Made by a program: the position numbers and the translations under genes
Assembly: GCA_030737875.1 (NCBI GenBank)
Contig: CM060922.1
Coordinates: forward strand, 232,914,335 to 232,978,334
Length of the DNA: 64,000 nt
Reading direction: 5' to 3'
From: Allium sativum
Taxonomy: Eukaryota; Streptophyta; Magnoliopsida; Asparagales; Amaryllidaceae
Notes under the pieces: generated by a model
Seen by the model: only the letters and a program-made list of their open reading frames with translations
Told to the model about the DNA's origin: nothing
The model's database searches: none
Shown: in pieces, positions 1-12,577 of the stretch
Layout of the letters: every line of letters starts with the position of its first letter
How positions within the stretch are numbered: position 1 is the first letter of the stretch

Positions 1-27
1 TATTATTATTATTATTATTATTATTAT
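1..27. repeat. TAT trinucleotide microsatellite
   Basis: About nine uninterrupted TAT units open the window; the tract probably continues to the left. It lies inside the LTR remnant of element C. Confidence 0.9.
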
Positions 28-1761
28 AAATTAATTTATTAACCATCTACATTAACTTTCCTTTATTAACTATTAAACAAACCGTCAATAACATGTTTCA
101 CTAATATAGCTAAAGGGTTTACTTACGTCGGAGATTAAGCAACTTGGAATGATGAGTAGACACGATAACTCTAGGATCGAATTTTTAGTTACGTAAAAGG
201 AAACAGTAGGCTCACCTTTTGTTCATGCTCACCACCATGCGCTCGGCCTTTATATCTAGCATACCCACGTACTCATCCCTTCTCCTTACTGTAACATTTA
301 GTTTCCTTCCCTTTTTTTTAAGCCCACTTTCGCAGGCCCAAACCAACGTTCTTTCCTAGCCCGCTCCCACTTCTGCTCCTTCTTCTTCTATTCACGTTCA
401 GCTCCCCTTCTCACTCTTTCTTCTTTTCGTTTTTCTGAAACTCCCTCTTCTTCTTTTTTATCTTACTTTTTCTCCACGGTTTTTCTGTAGCTGTGAAAAT
501 AGGGGTTAGGCGTGGTACTAGTTTTAAATTGACTATGACCTGCCCATGGGGGAAAGGCATGGATTCTTTTATTTAGGCATGTAGGGGCACATTTGTTTAC
601 ATGTATGTAGCTTAGAGGTGGAGTTTGGGTAGCTGTAATGGAGATGATTTCAAAAAAAAATTGGGGTCAAGGTATTAGGATGGATTGAGATGCACAGAAC
701 CGACTACAGGCAAGCAAAAGAATAAGCAAAGGTAAAAGAGTGGGGATGGTTTTATTAATATAATAATGTGAGAAACTTCGTTGTGAGAAATTACGTTAAA
801 AACCACTATAGACAATTTTCCTTTTCTGATAAAAAGGCTGATCTTAGTAAAAAAAATATTCTGGACAGTTTCGTCGAGATCCGAGGTCGTTTAAAAAAAA
901 TTCCTTTATAAAACCGAAAATCAACACGCATTTCAATTTTTCACGATCACTAGATAAATCAAATCGATTTGAAACTTTGAAATCTTACAATAATTAATCA
1001 ATATGAACCCAACAGCACTAGTTTCGTAGCAATCTGAGACTATTTCCCTGGTAGGCTATTTTTACGCGCACCGCAATGCCATTTTGGACACCAAATTTCC
1101 CGGCCTTCAAAAATAACAAACTATATACCTATCCTGACTCTAATTGACGATACAAATTCAATGGAATTGGTTTCGCGGCCTAATTCGATCGTCTTCTCAA
1201 GTTACACTCAAAAATCCCTTTATTAAATTAACTACGCGCTATAGAAAATAAAAGGGCGTTTATGGCTACCGTGGTCACATACGACATCGGTTTGCCACGC
1301 AATTCAACACCGTACAATAATTTAACGCTACGATCCCAATGAAACTGGTTTCGTCAAAAACAGAGCCCGTTTGCAGAACGGCTATTTTAAAGGCCTATAA
1401 TTAAATAACGATTTCCATAACGACTATTTTAAAATTTGATTTGGCCATAACTAACAATCTACAACACGAAATATGAATTTTTCTCTTTCATATGAAAATT
1501 ATCATCGACACGGTCCCAACGTTTCTTTTTTCACAGAAATTCGACTTATATCGGATCCTGTATATTCAGTTGAAGTTCAAAATTCAATATTACGAACTGC
1601 CTTGCGATTTCGAGCTCGTTTTATAATTATATAAATATATAATGTTCAAACTTCGTTTTTAACAACAAATTAAATATAAAAATCCATTAATATCCCAAGT
1701 ATAATATTTAAAATAATAAATTAAATTAAATACTTGACGGCCAAAAATACGGGACGTTACA
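1..1761 (-). mobile_element. Element C: 3' LTR, partial (cut by window start)
   Basis: Read on the minus strand the LTR begins TGTAACGTCCCG at 1761, directly after a polypurine tract, so this is the 3' LTR of a minus-oriented element. It contains the motif TAGTTATGGCCAAATC followed by a TCGTTATGGAAATCG stretch (about 1380-1455), also seen in diverged form in the chromovirus B and the giant LTRs of A and E. At 300-480 there is a purine-rich block (pyrimidine-rich on the plus strand), then a TATAAAGG-like box near 253-260 and a GGTGAGCC donor-like site near 213. No coding capacity was seen. The other LTR terminus lies outside the window. Confidence 0.75.
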
Positions 1762-1789
1762 TTCTTTCCCCCTTAAAATAATTTCGTCC
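1762..1789 (-). other. Element C polypurine tract
   Basis: On the minus strand TTTTAAGGGGGAAAGAA immediately precedes the TGTAACG start of the LTR. The upstream context TCGAGGACGAAAT matches the position and wording of the same region in element B (TCGGGGACGAAAT before its tract). This is the usual plus-strand primer site of a Ty3/Gypsy element. Confidence 0.8.
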
Positions 1790-2840
1790 TCGAAATTGCT
1801 AAGGTAAGAAAGAACGTTATAAACCCGTTAATTTCCAAATCCAAATTTATTTTAAATTAAAAACCAATTCAATATCATAAATAAATATTTTCAAAAATAT
1901 CGAAAATTTTCTAACACATTGAATTCCCGGAAAAATTCTGCAGAGTTTCCCCTGTCCAGAGTGACATCTGCAATATCGCAGGAACAAATAATATATACAT
2001 CGACCCATATGGTTGGAAAACAAAAATAAAAATCTCAAAATTTTATATTTTCGTGTATGCGTACCTTTTTCGAGCGCTGTTGAGCATACTTACTCACTTT
2101 ATTGCGATCTACTCGATCAAAATCTAATCCTCAAAGCCATTTGGAACCTGTACTCAACTCAGTTTGACATATGAGTAACAATTATATGATATCTCATTAA
2201 CCAACAAGTATAACCCCACAAATTCCCAAAATCAGACATGGGTATCAACTCATTTGTAAATATGGGTTTAAATTATTAATTTCAATTCATCTATGCTTTC
2301 ATTCTAATTTATATTACTAGAAATTTATTTTAATTCGTTCAGCTCTTATATAAACCATCGATGAATTCAACGAATCAAACAATCGGTAATCAATTAACAC
2401 CCAATGCACCATCAACTCAATCAAAACAATTGAATTTGTATTCAATATTTATATTTACTTTGGCTTAACTTATTTCAATAACAATTCATCAAAATTTCAA
2501 ATCCAAATTTATTTGATTTGATTTAACCATCATTTCTCAATTTAATTTCACTTAACCAAGTTAAATTCAATTCAAATTCCTAATCCCAATTTGAATATTA
2601 TTCAAATTAATCAACTATCCCGACATCTCAATAATATAATAAAATGGTTTCTTTTCTATACAATAATATATTTGGGTAAAATTATTTCATTGACCCTCTT
2701 TTCAAAACATAAAATATTTGTATATAAAAATTTCAAATACGCCCTCATATATATACGTACACTCAATCTCGATCTAGTGTATTACTAGACCCATCTCTAT
2801 CGAGTTACACCACAAAGCCAAGGTTATTACTAAACCAATA

Positions 2841-2852
2841 GCTCTGATACCA
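2841..2852 (-). other. Element C primer-binding site (tRNA-iMet)
   Basis: GCTCTGATACCA on the plus strand is the reverse complement of TGGTATCAGAGC, the standard initiator-Met tRNA primer site of plant LTR retrotransposons. It fixes the orientation of C as minus and identifies the sequence to its right as the 5' LTR. Confidence 0.9.
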
Positions 2853-2854
2853 CA

Positions 2855-5221
2855 CTAACGACTAGGGAATTTTCGGCCCCGAAAATCGACATAAATACCT
2901 TTACCATAACTCATGCCGACCTTCCAAACACCGAAAAACACCAGAACGTAATTAGAAAGAAATCAGAGGGTGAGATAAGAAAGAAAGAAATATTAGAATC
3001 GAAGAAGATGAAGAAAACCCAACAGAATATCACATCGCAGCGGAACAAAATATAATACAAGAATGAATCTTTACTGAGAGCTTTGAAAATACTTACAATA
3101 TCAGAGTACATCAACATCTCTGCACAGTTATAATCATACTGTCCCATATGCGACACACACAGCGGAATAGTAGCTATATATATAATCATACGTCTGAATT
3201 CCTCCAGCTCGTCTCTTCACAATATTTGAGAACCTAGACCTGAACAACCCGGGCTAACCCGAGCATTTACAAAACATCGGGTCAGTCTAGTGAACCAGAG
3301 TGAGATAAACTCGAACAATATTAAGGGTAAATCATCCAACTTGATTTTAAAGTTAAAAACCTTTCGAAAGAAAAGGATAATCGTAAGACCAAGTCCACAC
3401 ATAAATACGGACGGTTTTTACCTTACGATAACCTAAACAGTTTTCGAAATCAATATCTTTTCTGATATTATAATAGTGCCTAAATACAAGTAATTAACAA
3501 TCTAGCAGAATGCTTGCATCTCATGCTCTATGTGTATAGTATACAATCAAAAACAGCGGGCGCTTATTGGAAATTGGATTCCGACTATGACAAGGTATGG
3601 GACCACTTGCCGATAGTGTATCTCTAGAGGCGAATACATTAGGTTCAACAAGAACGGCTTGCAACCCAGCCGTCACATGACCGACCACTCATTTCGCTTG
3701 AGTGTATTGAATGTATATCACCAACGGTTGAGCTCAAACCACCGTTTCCCGAAAAGGGACACCATCGAAATAGATTAAAGAATGAAATGGATTTTCTCTA
3801 GATAGGTGATTATACACCCTAATGGGAGTGACCTACACAGCCATGCTGCCTACCCAATTTTTGTCATTTCCTGGTTGATGAGGCATGAGGGTACGATTTA
3901 TCCACCTATCATATACTCTTCGAATGCTACATCGTCAGATCCATCAACAATCACTAATTGACGTCCTCAACTATACATTACGTGTTAACTAAAAGAAGTT
4001 TCCTTCATCGCCTTCACTCTTGGTACGGTTAAAGAAATCAATGTACGTGACCTTTTTGGAAATACTCTGTCAGACATTCACCCAGGAAAAGGGTGAGCCG
4101 AAGGTACCGTCCTACTGCATTCTAGGAATCACCCTGAGAATCAGTAGCGAGAATTCCTTGCGAATCCGTAGATTTCAACCACGACAGAATCACAGTTTAT
4201 CTCTGCTTGCAATCAGAGATTTTAAGCAATCCTTCCGCTTATGAAGATCAACGGTCTTCAATAGCATCACCTTGAATCAGCATCTTTACGTATTCGTATT
4301 TGCTGGACGGAATGGTTCCCGAATGTATATTCGATCCCGGTCTTTCCGTACCAACCATCGTATGGGCCAAATTTGATAGTCTGTTATTTAACTATCAAAT
4401 AAAACAATCATTCATCCATATTAAAATGTATGCACTGATTTACTACTCAGTATCATTTAGCCTCTTTGACAAACCACCTGTTAATTACATTCTTTAAATT
4501 TTCCAATATTTTAAACATCGCTTTTACTTCTTGTTATAAAATAATAAAATTCACCAAACTTATTTATTCAACTCATAAACTTTTCGAAAACAAATTATAA
4601 TATCATCTATGAGAATCATAACTTATGTTTCCCTCAACTCTCTCGCTTATAAACTGATACCGTTCTTGGATAATCCTGTAGTCTTTCAAGTTGGGGTATT
4701 TTATTTACCTCTCAGACCTTGACCAACAACATTCATATCTTCAGAACAAATAGAAGTTTATTAACCACACGTTCCTTTGAAAATCTGATTTAAATCTCAA
4801 CAAAGCTTCGATTCTATTAGAAATAGAATCCTTATGAAAATTCCTTAATATCTCTTTATTATAATGTTACAAGTTATTTCAACAATTCAAATTCATTTGT
4901 TTAAAACCACATAAACCAAACTTTTATAAATCTCATATTAATACCTTATACATTTGTTATATTGATATACTTTTCAAATTCTTATATTGACCGAAACAAT
5001 GTAACTTATCATCTGTAACAACATTACAAATTTCATTTCAAAGCCATTTTACTTCCACTTATCACATTCTCTTTAAATATTACCCGACTACTTATTTGTT
5101 ATCTAAAATCATAGATAATCCTTTAAAACTTATGCCTAAAATAGTCCATCCCATTTGTAACCAATGTTACAAAACACATTTACAAACCACCCACTTTATT
5201 TAATATCCAAAACATTAAATT
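2855..5221 (-). mobile_element. Element C: 5' LTR remnant, distal portion
   Basis: Begins just past the primer-binding site. A clean TG/CA terminus is not visible. Near 3245-3320 the block with GGGTCAGTCTAGTGAACC resembles the reversed giant LTR of A near 31990-32050 (CAGGTCAGTCATGGGACTGG on the other strand). TGGAAATTGGATTCCG near 3570 matches another giant-LTR stretch (31620-31660, reversed). This segment corresponds to the last about 2.4 kb of the LTR and 1-1761 to the first about 1.8 kb, with no overlap between them, so the C LTR should exceed 4.1 kb. From about 4500 to 5221 the sequence is AT-rich with no feature I can name. Confidence 0.5.
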
Positions 5222-5836
5222 GTCACTTATATAGTCACATTAGGTGTGCGTCATTCAGTAAACTATATCATCTTGGGTTTAGAATCGATCAGAACATGTG
5301 AAACTTCACTGGATATCAAATCAAACGCCAATGATGAAGTTAATTTGCTTTCTTAATTGTTGCCCTATCATGTCAATAAAAAGATGTACACCAATAAGAA
5401 TCATAGAGTAAAATATATACGCAATATTGATGGAGTTCAAATTCTTTTTTTGCCGAAAACCCCAATTATCATTTGTATACTCTACAACTGCAATTATAAA
5501 AAAATATTTGCAGTTTAATTTTTATATGTAACAATGGGTAATAGTTTATACATGAACATAACATAGTTTAGGCTTAGGTTAACAATGTAGCTGCAATAAA
5601 ATTATATGTTTTATATAAAAAATATCAAGCACATGCGCAAACGCCCAGGTATGCATGCATCTTTTATTCAATACCAAAATCTTTTATCATAATTATCTTC
5701 TTAGTATATTGCGTTATTTTGAAACTTTTAACCAACGAGACTGTATGTGAGATGAACAGTTCGACCAAAGAGACTTGAACATATGATTCCCTTTAACAAT
5801 TACAAGTTATATTCAAAGACGATTTGCAAGACTTAC

Positions 5837-5958
5837 CCTTCTCATGGATATAGGCTTTGCCCCAAACATGCCTAGGTTGCTGGATCCTACTTGCTAGATC
5901 CCATTCATAAACTATAGCTGAGGATGAATTGTTTGAGTGATGCATCCTAGAATTCGAT
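5837..5958 (-). pseudogene. Exon-like island A, unit 1
   Basis: A 122-nt segment on the minus strand between an acceptor (CTGTTCAG) and a donor (GTAAGT). It is open in the frame that includes NNSSSAIVYEWDLASR and QPRHVWGKAYIHE. The same 122-nt island with both splice signals recurs at 13611-13732 and 45108-45229. I do not recognise the protein family. The open frame extends upstream past the acceptor to about 6110, so the true 5' boundary is uncertain. Several amino-acid replacements between copies suggest weak or no constraint. Confidence 0.5.
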
Positions 5959-6819
5959 CTGAACAGAATTAGCAACATAAGATTTGACAGAATGGAATAC
6001 GCGGATTCAGGCTTAAGGTGTAGCAATTTAAGGATACAGAGATCAGAACGTGAATCGCCATTTGCTTGGCAGTTTCTCTCCCCATGGGAGAGAAAACATG
6101 TATTTAAGTGTAAAACTTTTTAATTTGGAAATATTTGAAGTCGTTACAAAATAATCATGGCATAAAATGACAAAAGCAATCAAAGTAATCATTTCCAGTA
6201 TTGGTAAAGGTCAAACAATGCAAATGACTTTTTTTTGGTCAGCCAGGACTCAAGATATCAATGATAAATGGTCAAAATAAGCTAAATGCTTGTTAGTCTG
6301 TAACGGCAAAAAGTTTGATTTTAATACTTTGTATGTGCAATGTCCAGTTGCATTACATTTTTTTCAGATTTCAACTATTTACAAACTACTTAAAATTAGT
6401 CGAATAGTATGCTATCTACGGAAAACAATTATTTACGGGCCTGATACGCAATGAACAAAATGCAACGAATTTTTCCTGGTGTGAAACCATCACAATAAAA
6501 TAGGAGTTTCCACCCCGATCCCCAGTTTATGACATTATTACTTGAACAATGGAAACATGTATCTTCAGATTTGTCAAGATTTATAATAAATTATCTTATG
6601 GTAAAATTATAATTAACATCATCCAAATCTCAGTAAGTTTGATCAAATTTTGAACTTCTGTAATTGGTTTAACTGGGAATTTTTTGAACCTGATAAGATT
6701 AGAAACATAATTTGAATTCAAAATGAAAAGAGAAACTTAAATTAAGATGATCTTGTCTGGGTTCTTTGCTTCCGTTTATGTTAACGCAATTTTTTAGATT
6801 AACATTAAAAGTTCCCAGC

Positions 6820-7143
6820 CCTAATAAATTGAAGGAAAACTTTTTTTGAGAAGGAACAAAAAAGTGAAGCCTGAAGTAAATAGCATCTTCGTCAAAGCAA
6901 TCTCGGCAATGTGCTGCTAACAAGATCGTTGTTAGTGTTGTTATAATTAGGGTTACAACAGAAAACTATTTTATCGCCAGCTCTAATAAATTGAAGGAAA
7001 ACTTTTTTTGAGAAAGAACAAAAAAGGGAAACCTGAAGTAAACAACATCTTCGTCAAAGCAATCTTAGCAATATGATTCCAACAGGATCGTTGTTAGTGT
7101 TGTTATGATTAGGGTTACAACAGAAAACTATTTTATCGCTTTT
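6820..7143. repeat. Internal direct duplication (2 x about 162 bp) in unit 1
   Basis: Two adjacent copies, each starting CTAATAAATTGAAGG and ending near CAGAAAACTATTTTATCG. Unit 3 has the same pair (about 46099-46420). Unit 2 lacks both within a deletion of about 460 bp at about 14585. Confidence 0.85.
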
Positions 7144-8661
7144 GCTTATTAAGCCTAATTCAGGTAGATAGGAGATTTGAGTCATGGAAGAATCCCAATG
7201 ATTTCAAAGCGACAGAAGTAGAAAGTTCAACTGTTTCATGGATGAAAAGGAGATTTATTTTAGGAAGAGTAGATTCAGAGAGATGTGAAGAACCGTCGAA
7301 AAAAGTTTTTTTTTCCAAAAGAAAAGGGGAAGTTTCCGAAAACTATTTCATCATCCCCACCACCATCTGCAAAATAAGACTTCAAACATAAATTGTCAAT
7401 CAACTAAATTATATCAAAATATTACAAAATCAAATTTTTTTTAATCCATAAATTGACAATCCACTAAGATCCAAGCAATATCACCAAGCATCATGTACTT
7501 CTATCTGAAATTACCTTAATTGAAATTTGTTTCCAGAATAATAATAAAATAATGAGCATTTCAAATTTATCTAAAGATAATATATGCGTGTTTGTAGTGT
7601 ACTGCTTATATTCAGTTTTTGCACAGCAGGGTATACAAAAGCACCAATTCATCGTAACTATAAATAATAGGCAGATTAATATTTTCATTTAATCCATACC
7701 TTTTCAGTAACATCAGAATTAATTCAGTCTACTGAGTACGTTCCCTTGTCTAAACTACCATAACATATCCCATCGTCAGCCTGAGAATGTAGCAATAAGG
7801 AGAAGGTTACCTTTATATACCATTCATATGATTTCAGTTGAAGAAATATATAATAATAGGATCATTAGATAAAGTGAGATTTAAGTATAGTGACATGGAT
7901 AATAGCAGTATAAGAAATCAGAGATATCTTGTCCAGAATTTTTTTAAGTTAATAGTATGGTTGTATAAAGACATAAATAGTGTGGGGTACAACATATTCA
8001 TGCCTTACATATCTTCATCCATTTCTTCTTACAACGGTATTTGTAATATTAATGCTTTTATACTAATTAACTATAATTTATTTACAGTAAAACCGTTTTA
8101 TTTAGAATTAATACTGATACTGATTAATCCTCATACTGATATATGTGCATGCCTTAGAAAATAATAGTGAAACATATTGAATAAGATAGTGCACAATGTG
8201 GATGATTGCTCTGCCCCATGAAAGCGATGTAGTAAATATTTCAGTTTGAAGAGTTACACCTCCAAATCCTCATAACAGTATTGTATTACAGAAGCTGATA
8301 GACACTGAAAATATGTTAACCTTATCTGGATTGCAACAAAAAAATGTATATCAGTAATGAAAAATGACCACTTTCAAAAGCCAAGAAGCAATATGTTTAT
8401 TATGGTGTAACCTGTTACCTTGTCTGCATGTATATACAATTATTAGAGTGATTCAAAATACAAAATTGAAGGATAAGTGTGTGTAAAAAATAAACAGGAA
8501 AATAGAATCGGTGTAGCATGAGAGGTAAGATATAGCCCAGATTTGTGTATGTAAAAACATACATGAAAAATAATAATTAAGTTGGAAAATTAGTGCAACG
8601 ACATACCACTTATAGACATTCTGCTTTTGTGTTTAGCATTGGCTAAGCATATATAAATCAC

Positions 8662-8715
8662 CTCAGATGTAGTCATTTGAGTCATCCTTCCATCTTGACC
8701 CTTTTCATTGGAAGT
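8662..8715 (-). pseudogene. Exon-like island with SNEKGQDGRMTQ motif, unit 1
   Basis: The minus strand reads SNEKGQDGRMTQMTTSE up to a GAG|GTGATT donor. The frame is closed just upstream by a TGA that is present in all copies, and a different frame carries an open stretch before it, which suggests an old frameshift. The motif recurs with substitutions in unit 2 (from 40181, where the donor GT has become AT), in unit 3 and in the partial unit. Family not recognised. Confidence 0.35.
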
Positions 8716-8893
8716 CAGTCATAGAAAATAGGATCAGCATTTTTGTCAATGCTAGAAAGAAAGAACAGGTAGTAAAAAAATTCACTTGAGGTTCAATAAT
8801 AATGAAATTTCATAACACTGACTTAATCGATTTCTAACCTATTTGCCATAGTTAAATCATTCCTTAGTTATAAGAAAAAAATCAGGAAGTTAC

Positions 8894-8945
8894 CTTGAAA
8901 AATCTGCTGTTGTGCATCCTTTACCTCTAATATCAGTATTTTGGG
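8894..8945 (-). pseudogene. Exon-like island B, unit 1
   Basis: A 52-nt island with acceptor TTTACAG and donor GTAACTT. Read with two leading bases it gives QNTDIRGKGCTTADFS. This frame is open in all four copies (8894, 40415, 48164, 49975), whereas the alternative frame has a stop in one copy. The phase fits a preceding exon ending with one extra base, as islands C and D do. Family not recognised. Confidence 0.5.
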
Positions 8946-11475
8946 CTGTAAAGCACATTAAACGAATACACATTTATAAAAGATGGTCATCCAAAACTCT
9001 TCTTCGGCTATGGTTGAAGAATTGATAATGTTATGTAGTCTTAATACAAACAATAAGGACAAATACAAATTATGATGTAATGATTATGGTTATTTTTGTT
9101 AAAGCAATGAAGAAAATCAAGGTGATTATAAATTTGAATCAAATCGCAAAGATTCCTAACCAACGACAACAACAAATTAAATGTGCATCATTGTTTAGTA
9201 CTATCATGTTCGTTATATTGTACATAAATAGATGGTAAAAAAATAAAATAAATGCCGTGATAACAAGCTTGTCGAGAGAATATAATAAGTACAATATTAA
9301 TCGAAGGCATCAGTCATTTCATTAGAAATGGATATAATTAGGTCCATGGAAAAACTTACAGACATAACATGGCGAAATAAAATGAAATAATTTTGAATTT
9401 TCCAGGAACTTCAATTGTAAAAAAAAATCTTTTTCCTATGCTGGATCAAACTTGTTGTGCACCATACCTTTTATTGGTAACAGATTTCTCAATTTCCGAT
9501 CAATCATGACTCATGACCATGGCATGAACACGATTTTATGGAACGTAACTCATGAACATCAATAGTAATGTGAGATGATCAGTAAAAGAATCGTATGGTT
9601 AGTTAATAGAGTGTTTTCCATATTGCAAAAGATGGATCAAATAAAATTTGACCAAAAGATGGATTAAAAACAGTAATAACCAATGGTGATAATTTCTATG
9701 AAAAAAAAAGAATATTTGGAGGTCACCAAGGGACATGCTCACATATTTGTAGAGGTCATCTTCAGCCTCCATTTCTACTTTTGTATTACGTAAATTATAT
9801 CAGTTCATTACTAATCTTTGTTCCGGAATAAAATCACGAATTATATAGAGTAGAATCTATGAATTGAACACGTTGATTGTGTATAAAACCACTATTCTTC
9901 TACTATCTAATTTATAAATGGGGGTATGTGCTCAGTTTAGGTCTCTAAAAAGTTAAGCTTACTATTTTGGTTTGCTAATATATTATACCGTGAAGGGGCA
10001 TGCACATTTTTTTTTACTATATGGCTTAAGCATAATGTAGCGATCTGCATAAGTAGGTGAATGGATTCAAACATAAAGGAAGTATGCAAATATTTTATAA
10101 TCCAATCTGGTTAAGCATAATTCACCGAGCTACATCCAAATAATATACGGATGGAATAAGCTGGAAACTCTAATGAGAAATAACAACAAATTGAACCCAA
10201 AATACACGACTCAACAAATTTTAATTTTTTATATTGGAAAGAGAAAAGCAACCAGTTAAAAATATGTTAACTTAGGATTACATCTAACATGTTTAGCTAG
10301 TACATGTAAGAATAAAAATAATATATATACAAATGATTCATACCTCACGAAATTTTCAAAGTATAGTAGAAGAATATGGCAAATCGGTAATAAAAGAAGG
10401 GAGAGGATAAAAACTAAATCTTAAACCATAACGCGGTGTGCATACCATGTAAAATGTAAATAACACTAATAGGAGGAAGTTGATGTAAAAAGTGGAAAAA
10501 AATAGTCTACATGAATTCCAGTGATTAGCGCAGTCTTAAGTGACAGGTAGAATCCTCTATGTTGAATCAGCTGCTTGGAGCGAATACCATCATGGTTTCC
10601 AGTATTTATTATCAGTAGACCTTATAATAAAAAAGATCAAAGTAAAAATTCCCAGCAATGAAAAAATTCAGAGTCAAAGTTGAGTATCTTACTCATTCCT
10701 CAGAAGAGAGCAGTGAAATCTTTATAAGTCACAACAAATTCGCCAAAGCTTTTGAACGAAAACATGGTTGAGTGCCTCTTTTATGCTGTAACTATGTAAA
10801 GATGACTTTCTTTTCCTTCAGATTGCCATTGTCAACCACACCGTACCTAATATTACATTGGTCATTTTCAGAAAACGAATTGATTATTCCTTTTATTTTT
10901 ATTTCGACCCAAATTTTTAATAAAGCTCGTTTATCATAGCTAAATTTACCACAGCAAAATTTAACAATTGTACTATAACAGATTCCTTAGAATATTACTA
11001 TGCAGTGGACTTTACATATATCATATATTTTATCAATGAAGAAACTAGTATAAATACAATATCAACATTCATATAAATATATATCAATGATGTTATATGT
11101 AGTCTTTACACACTGAAATGAATACTTTAAAAGAACAAACTTAACCTTTTAAACACTCGAGCTATGGTTTTGTAAATGCTTTCAATATTGAAATTGCCTA
11201 AAAGATATAGTAGTTGAAAACAAAAGCCTATAGACATGTTCATATCTCTGAATAGTTGTAAATACATTATCCTCATAACCACTAAATTGAAAATATTAGA
11301 AATTGAGGTTTACTTCTTTCACAACTCACAGTAAACATTATAAGGCCTCTAGTGGAGAAAGGTCAAGTTCAAGATATCATTGATTTCTACCACATAGCTA
11401 GACCATCTTCTTTCTAATGCCGACGAATACCTATACTGTTTTATAATAACATTTTATATTGTAATATGCACTCAC

Positions 11476-11595
11476 CTACAAAATCGGGAGGGTACCAGGA
11501 TGAGCAAGTGCGAGAAAAAGATAGGAAAAGAGTAATGGAGAAAGGCGGAGAATCAAGCTTCCACCAAACAACATCTGCGGCACTGATGACAACAT
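11476..11595 (-). pseudogene. Exon-like island C, unit 1 (broken copy)
   Basis: Corresponds to the island at 42992-43124 in unit 2. A possible start ATG lies at 11593-11595 on the minus strand and the GTGAGT donor is kept. The copy has lost about 11 nt before the donor, which shifts the frame into a stop, so unit 1 cannot encode the same product. Confidence 0.45.
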
Positions 11596-12420
11596 GCGAA
11601 AGTTACATATAAGGTTGACTGCTTTATGTGTGAAAGACGTATTGTAAATATGGTGCTTCTTTCATACTGTTCTGTATGACTGAAGCTTTTAGTTAAAAAT
11701 TGGAAAAGGATGAAAATTTGTAGATCGAAGGGCATTAAGTTAGGGGAATCCTACAAGTAAGTTTATAGTTTGCTCGAACTTCTTTCCACTTGGTTAGCTA
11801 ATAGTAAAGACGGAGGCTCCTTTGTGGCTAAAGAAGATGATGATAAAGGTCAAGGAATCTAAAAGGAATCCTTTAGATTGGTATATTGGTGTTTAGAAAC
11901 AATTGTCAAATTTTTACATTATTGTCCTTTTGTTATTATTTAAATGGAGGCATCACTTTACTTTATAAAATTGCATGAAATTTAAATTATTCATGGATTA
12001 TACAACAGAAAATAGCTATAAAGCATTACACAATGATTAGATTGCAACATTGTTTCATATTCTCATTTGATCTTGGTTTATGTTTACGATATCTGACGTT
12101 GTCCAAGAATTTTTTTGGAAAGAAACCTAAATGGGAAATAAATAACGAAAGAGAAACTGAAGTGAAGGTCAAACACCATAATAAGGAGACAAAGATGGAA
12201 AATGGTACTCTATTGAACTTTGAAATCAATGACACGCAGTACATATTTATTTCGATCGGTTCAAACTTAACCAAGGAAAAAAAATGCCTCTTGTACTGAG
12301 GATAACCTTTATTTTGTAGTCCCCAGTCCTTCCTTGTCAACTATTGTTGTTACTGCTAGTCCTGGCCAATATTATCCCAATGTATATGCATGGCTCCCGG
12401 ATTTAGAGCACCAGGCATAC

Positions 12421-12577
12421 CTCGTGCAGCGTACGACAACATACTCATGTTAAAGGATGATGTTAGTTGTTCAGTCAGAACCAGTGTTCGCATCAACTGA
12501 TCAATTGGAGGTAACTGACTGTTTTTTGTATAGTCATTAAAAATAGACATGCTTCCATCAATATTCATATAGACATG
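12421..12577 (-). pseudogene. Exon-like island D, unit 1
   Basis: A 157-nt island: acceptor AAGCTTGCAG, then a continuous frame starting HVYMNIDGSMSIFND and containing QLPPIDQLMRTLVL, then donor GAG|GTATGCC. The same length and splice signals occur in unit 2 at 43942-44098, with few amino-acid changes. Of the islands it is the most protein-like. I do not recognise the family. Confidence 0.55.

Larger units (their letters stand above)
1762..2854 (-). mobile_element. Element C: short non-coding internal region
   Basis: About 1.1 kb between polypurine tract and primer-binding site. It is very AT-rich, and no gag or pol motif (zinc knuckle, protease, RT, integrase) is visible in any frame. Its size is close to the internal regions of giant-LTR elements A (719 bp) and E (1053 bp), so C is another non-autonomous element. 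Nothing else was seen in this stretch. Confidence 0.7.

Noticed and set aside
7700..7780. A further exon with GICYGSLDKG in unit 1 (acceptor CTCAG, donor GTATGG).
   Set aside because: An in-frame TGA is present in all copies and every other phase is closed, so I could not support it as coding. It is where element A inserted in unit 2.
7838..8164. A 108-codon plus-strand open frame (MKKYIII start) repeated in units 2 (39358-39684) and 3 (47115-47396, shortened).
   Set aside because: Most differences between copies change the amino acid and few are silent, the stretch is very AT-rich, and unit 3 frameshifts near its end. It looks like a chance frame inherited by duplication, and the minus strand carries the better exon evidence.
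12033..12299. Plus-strand frame containing KHHNKETKMENGTLLNFEIND, also in unit 2 (about 43560-43830).
   Set aside because: The two copies differ by indels that shift the frame, and a competing minus-strand frame covers the same bases. No splice or domain support.
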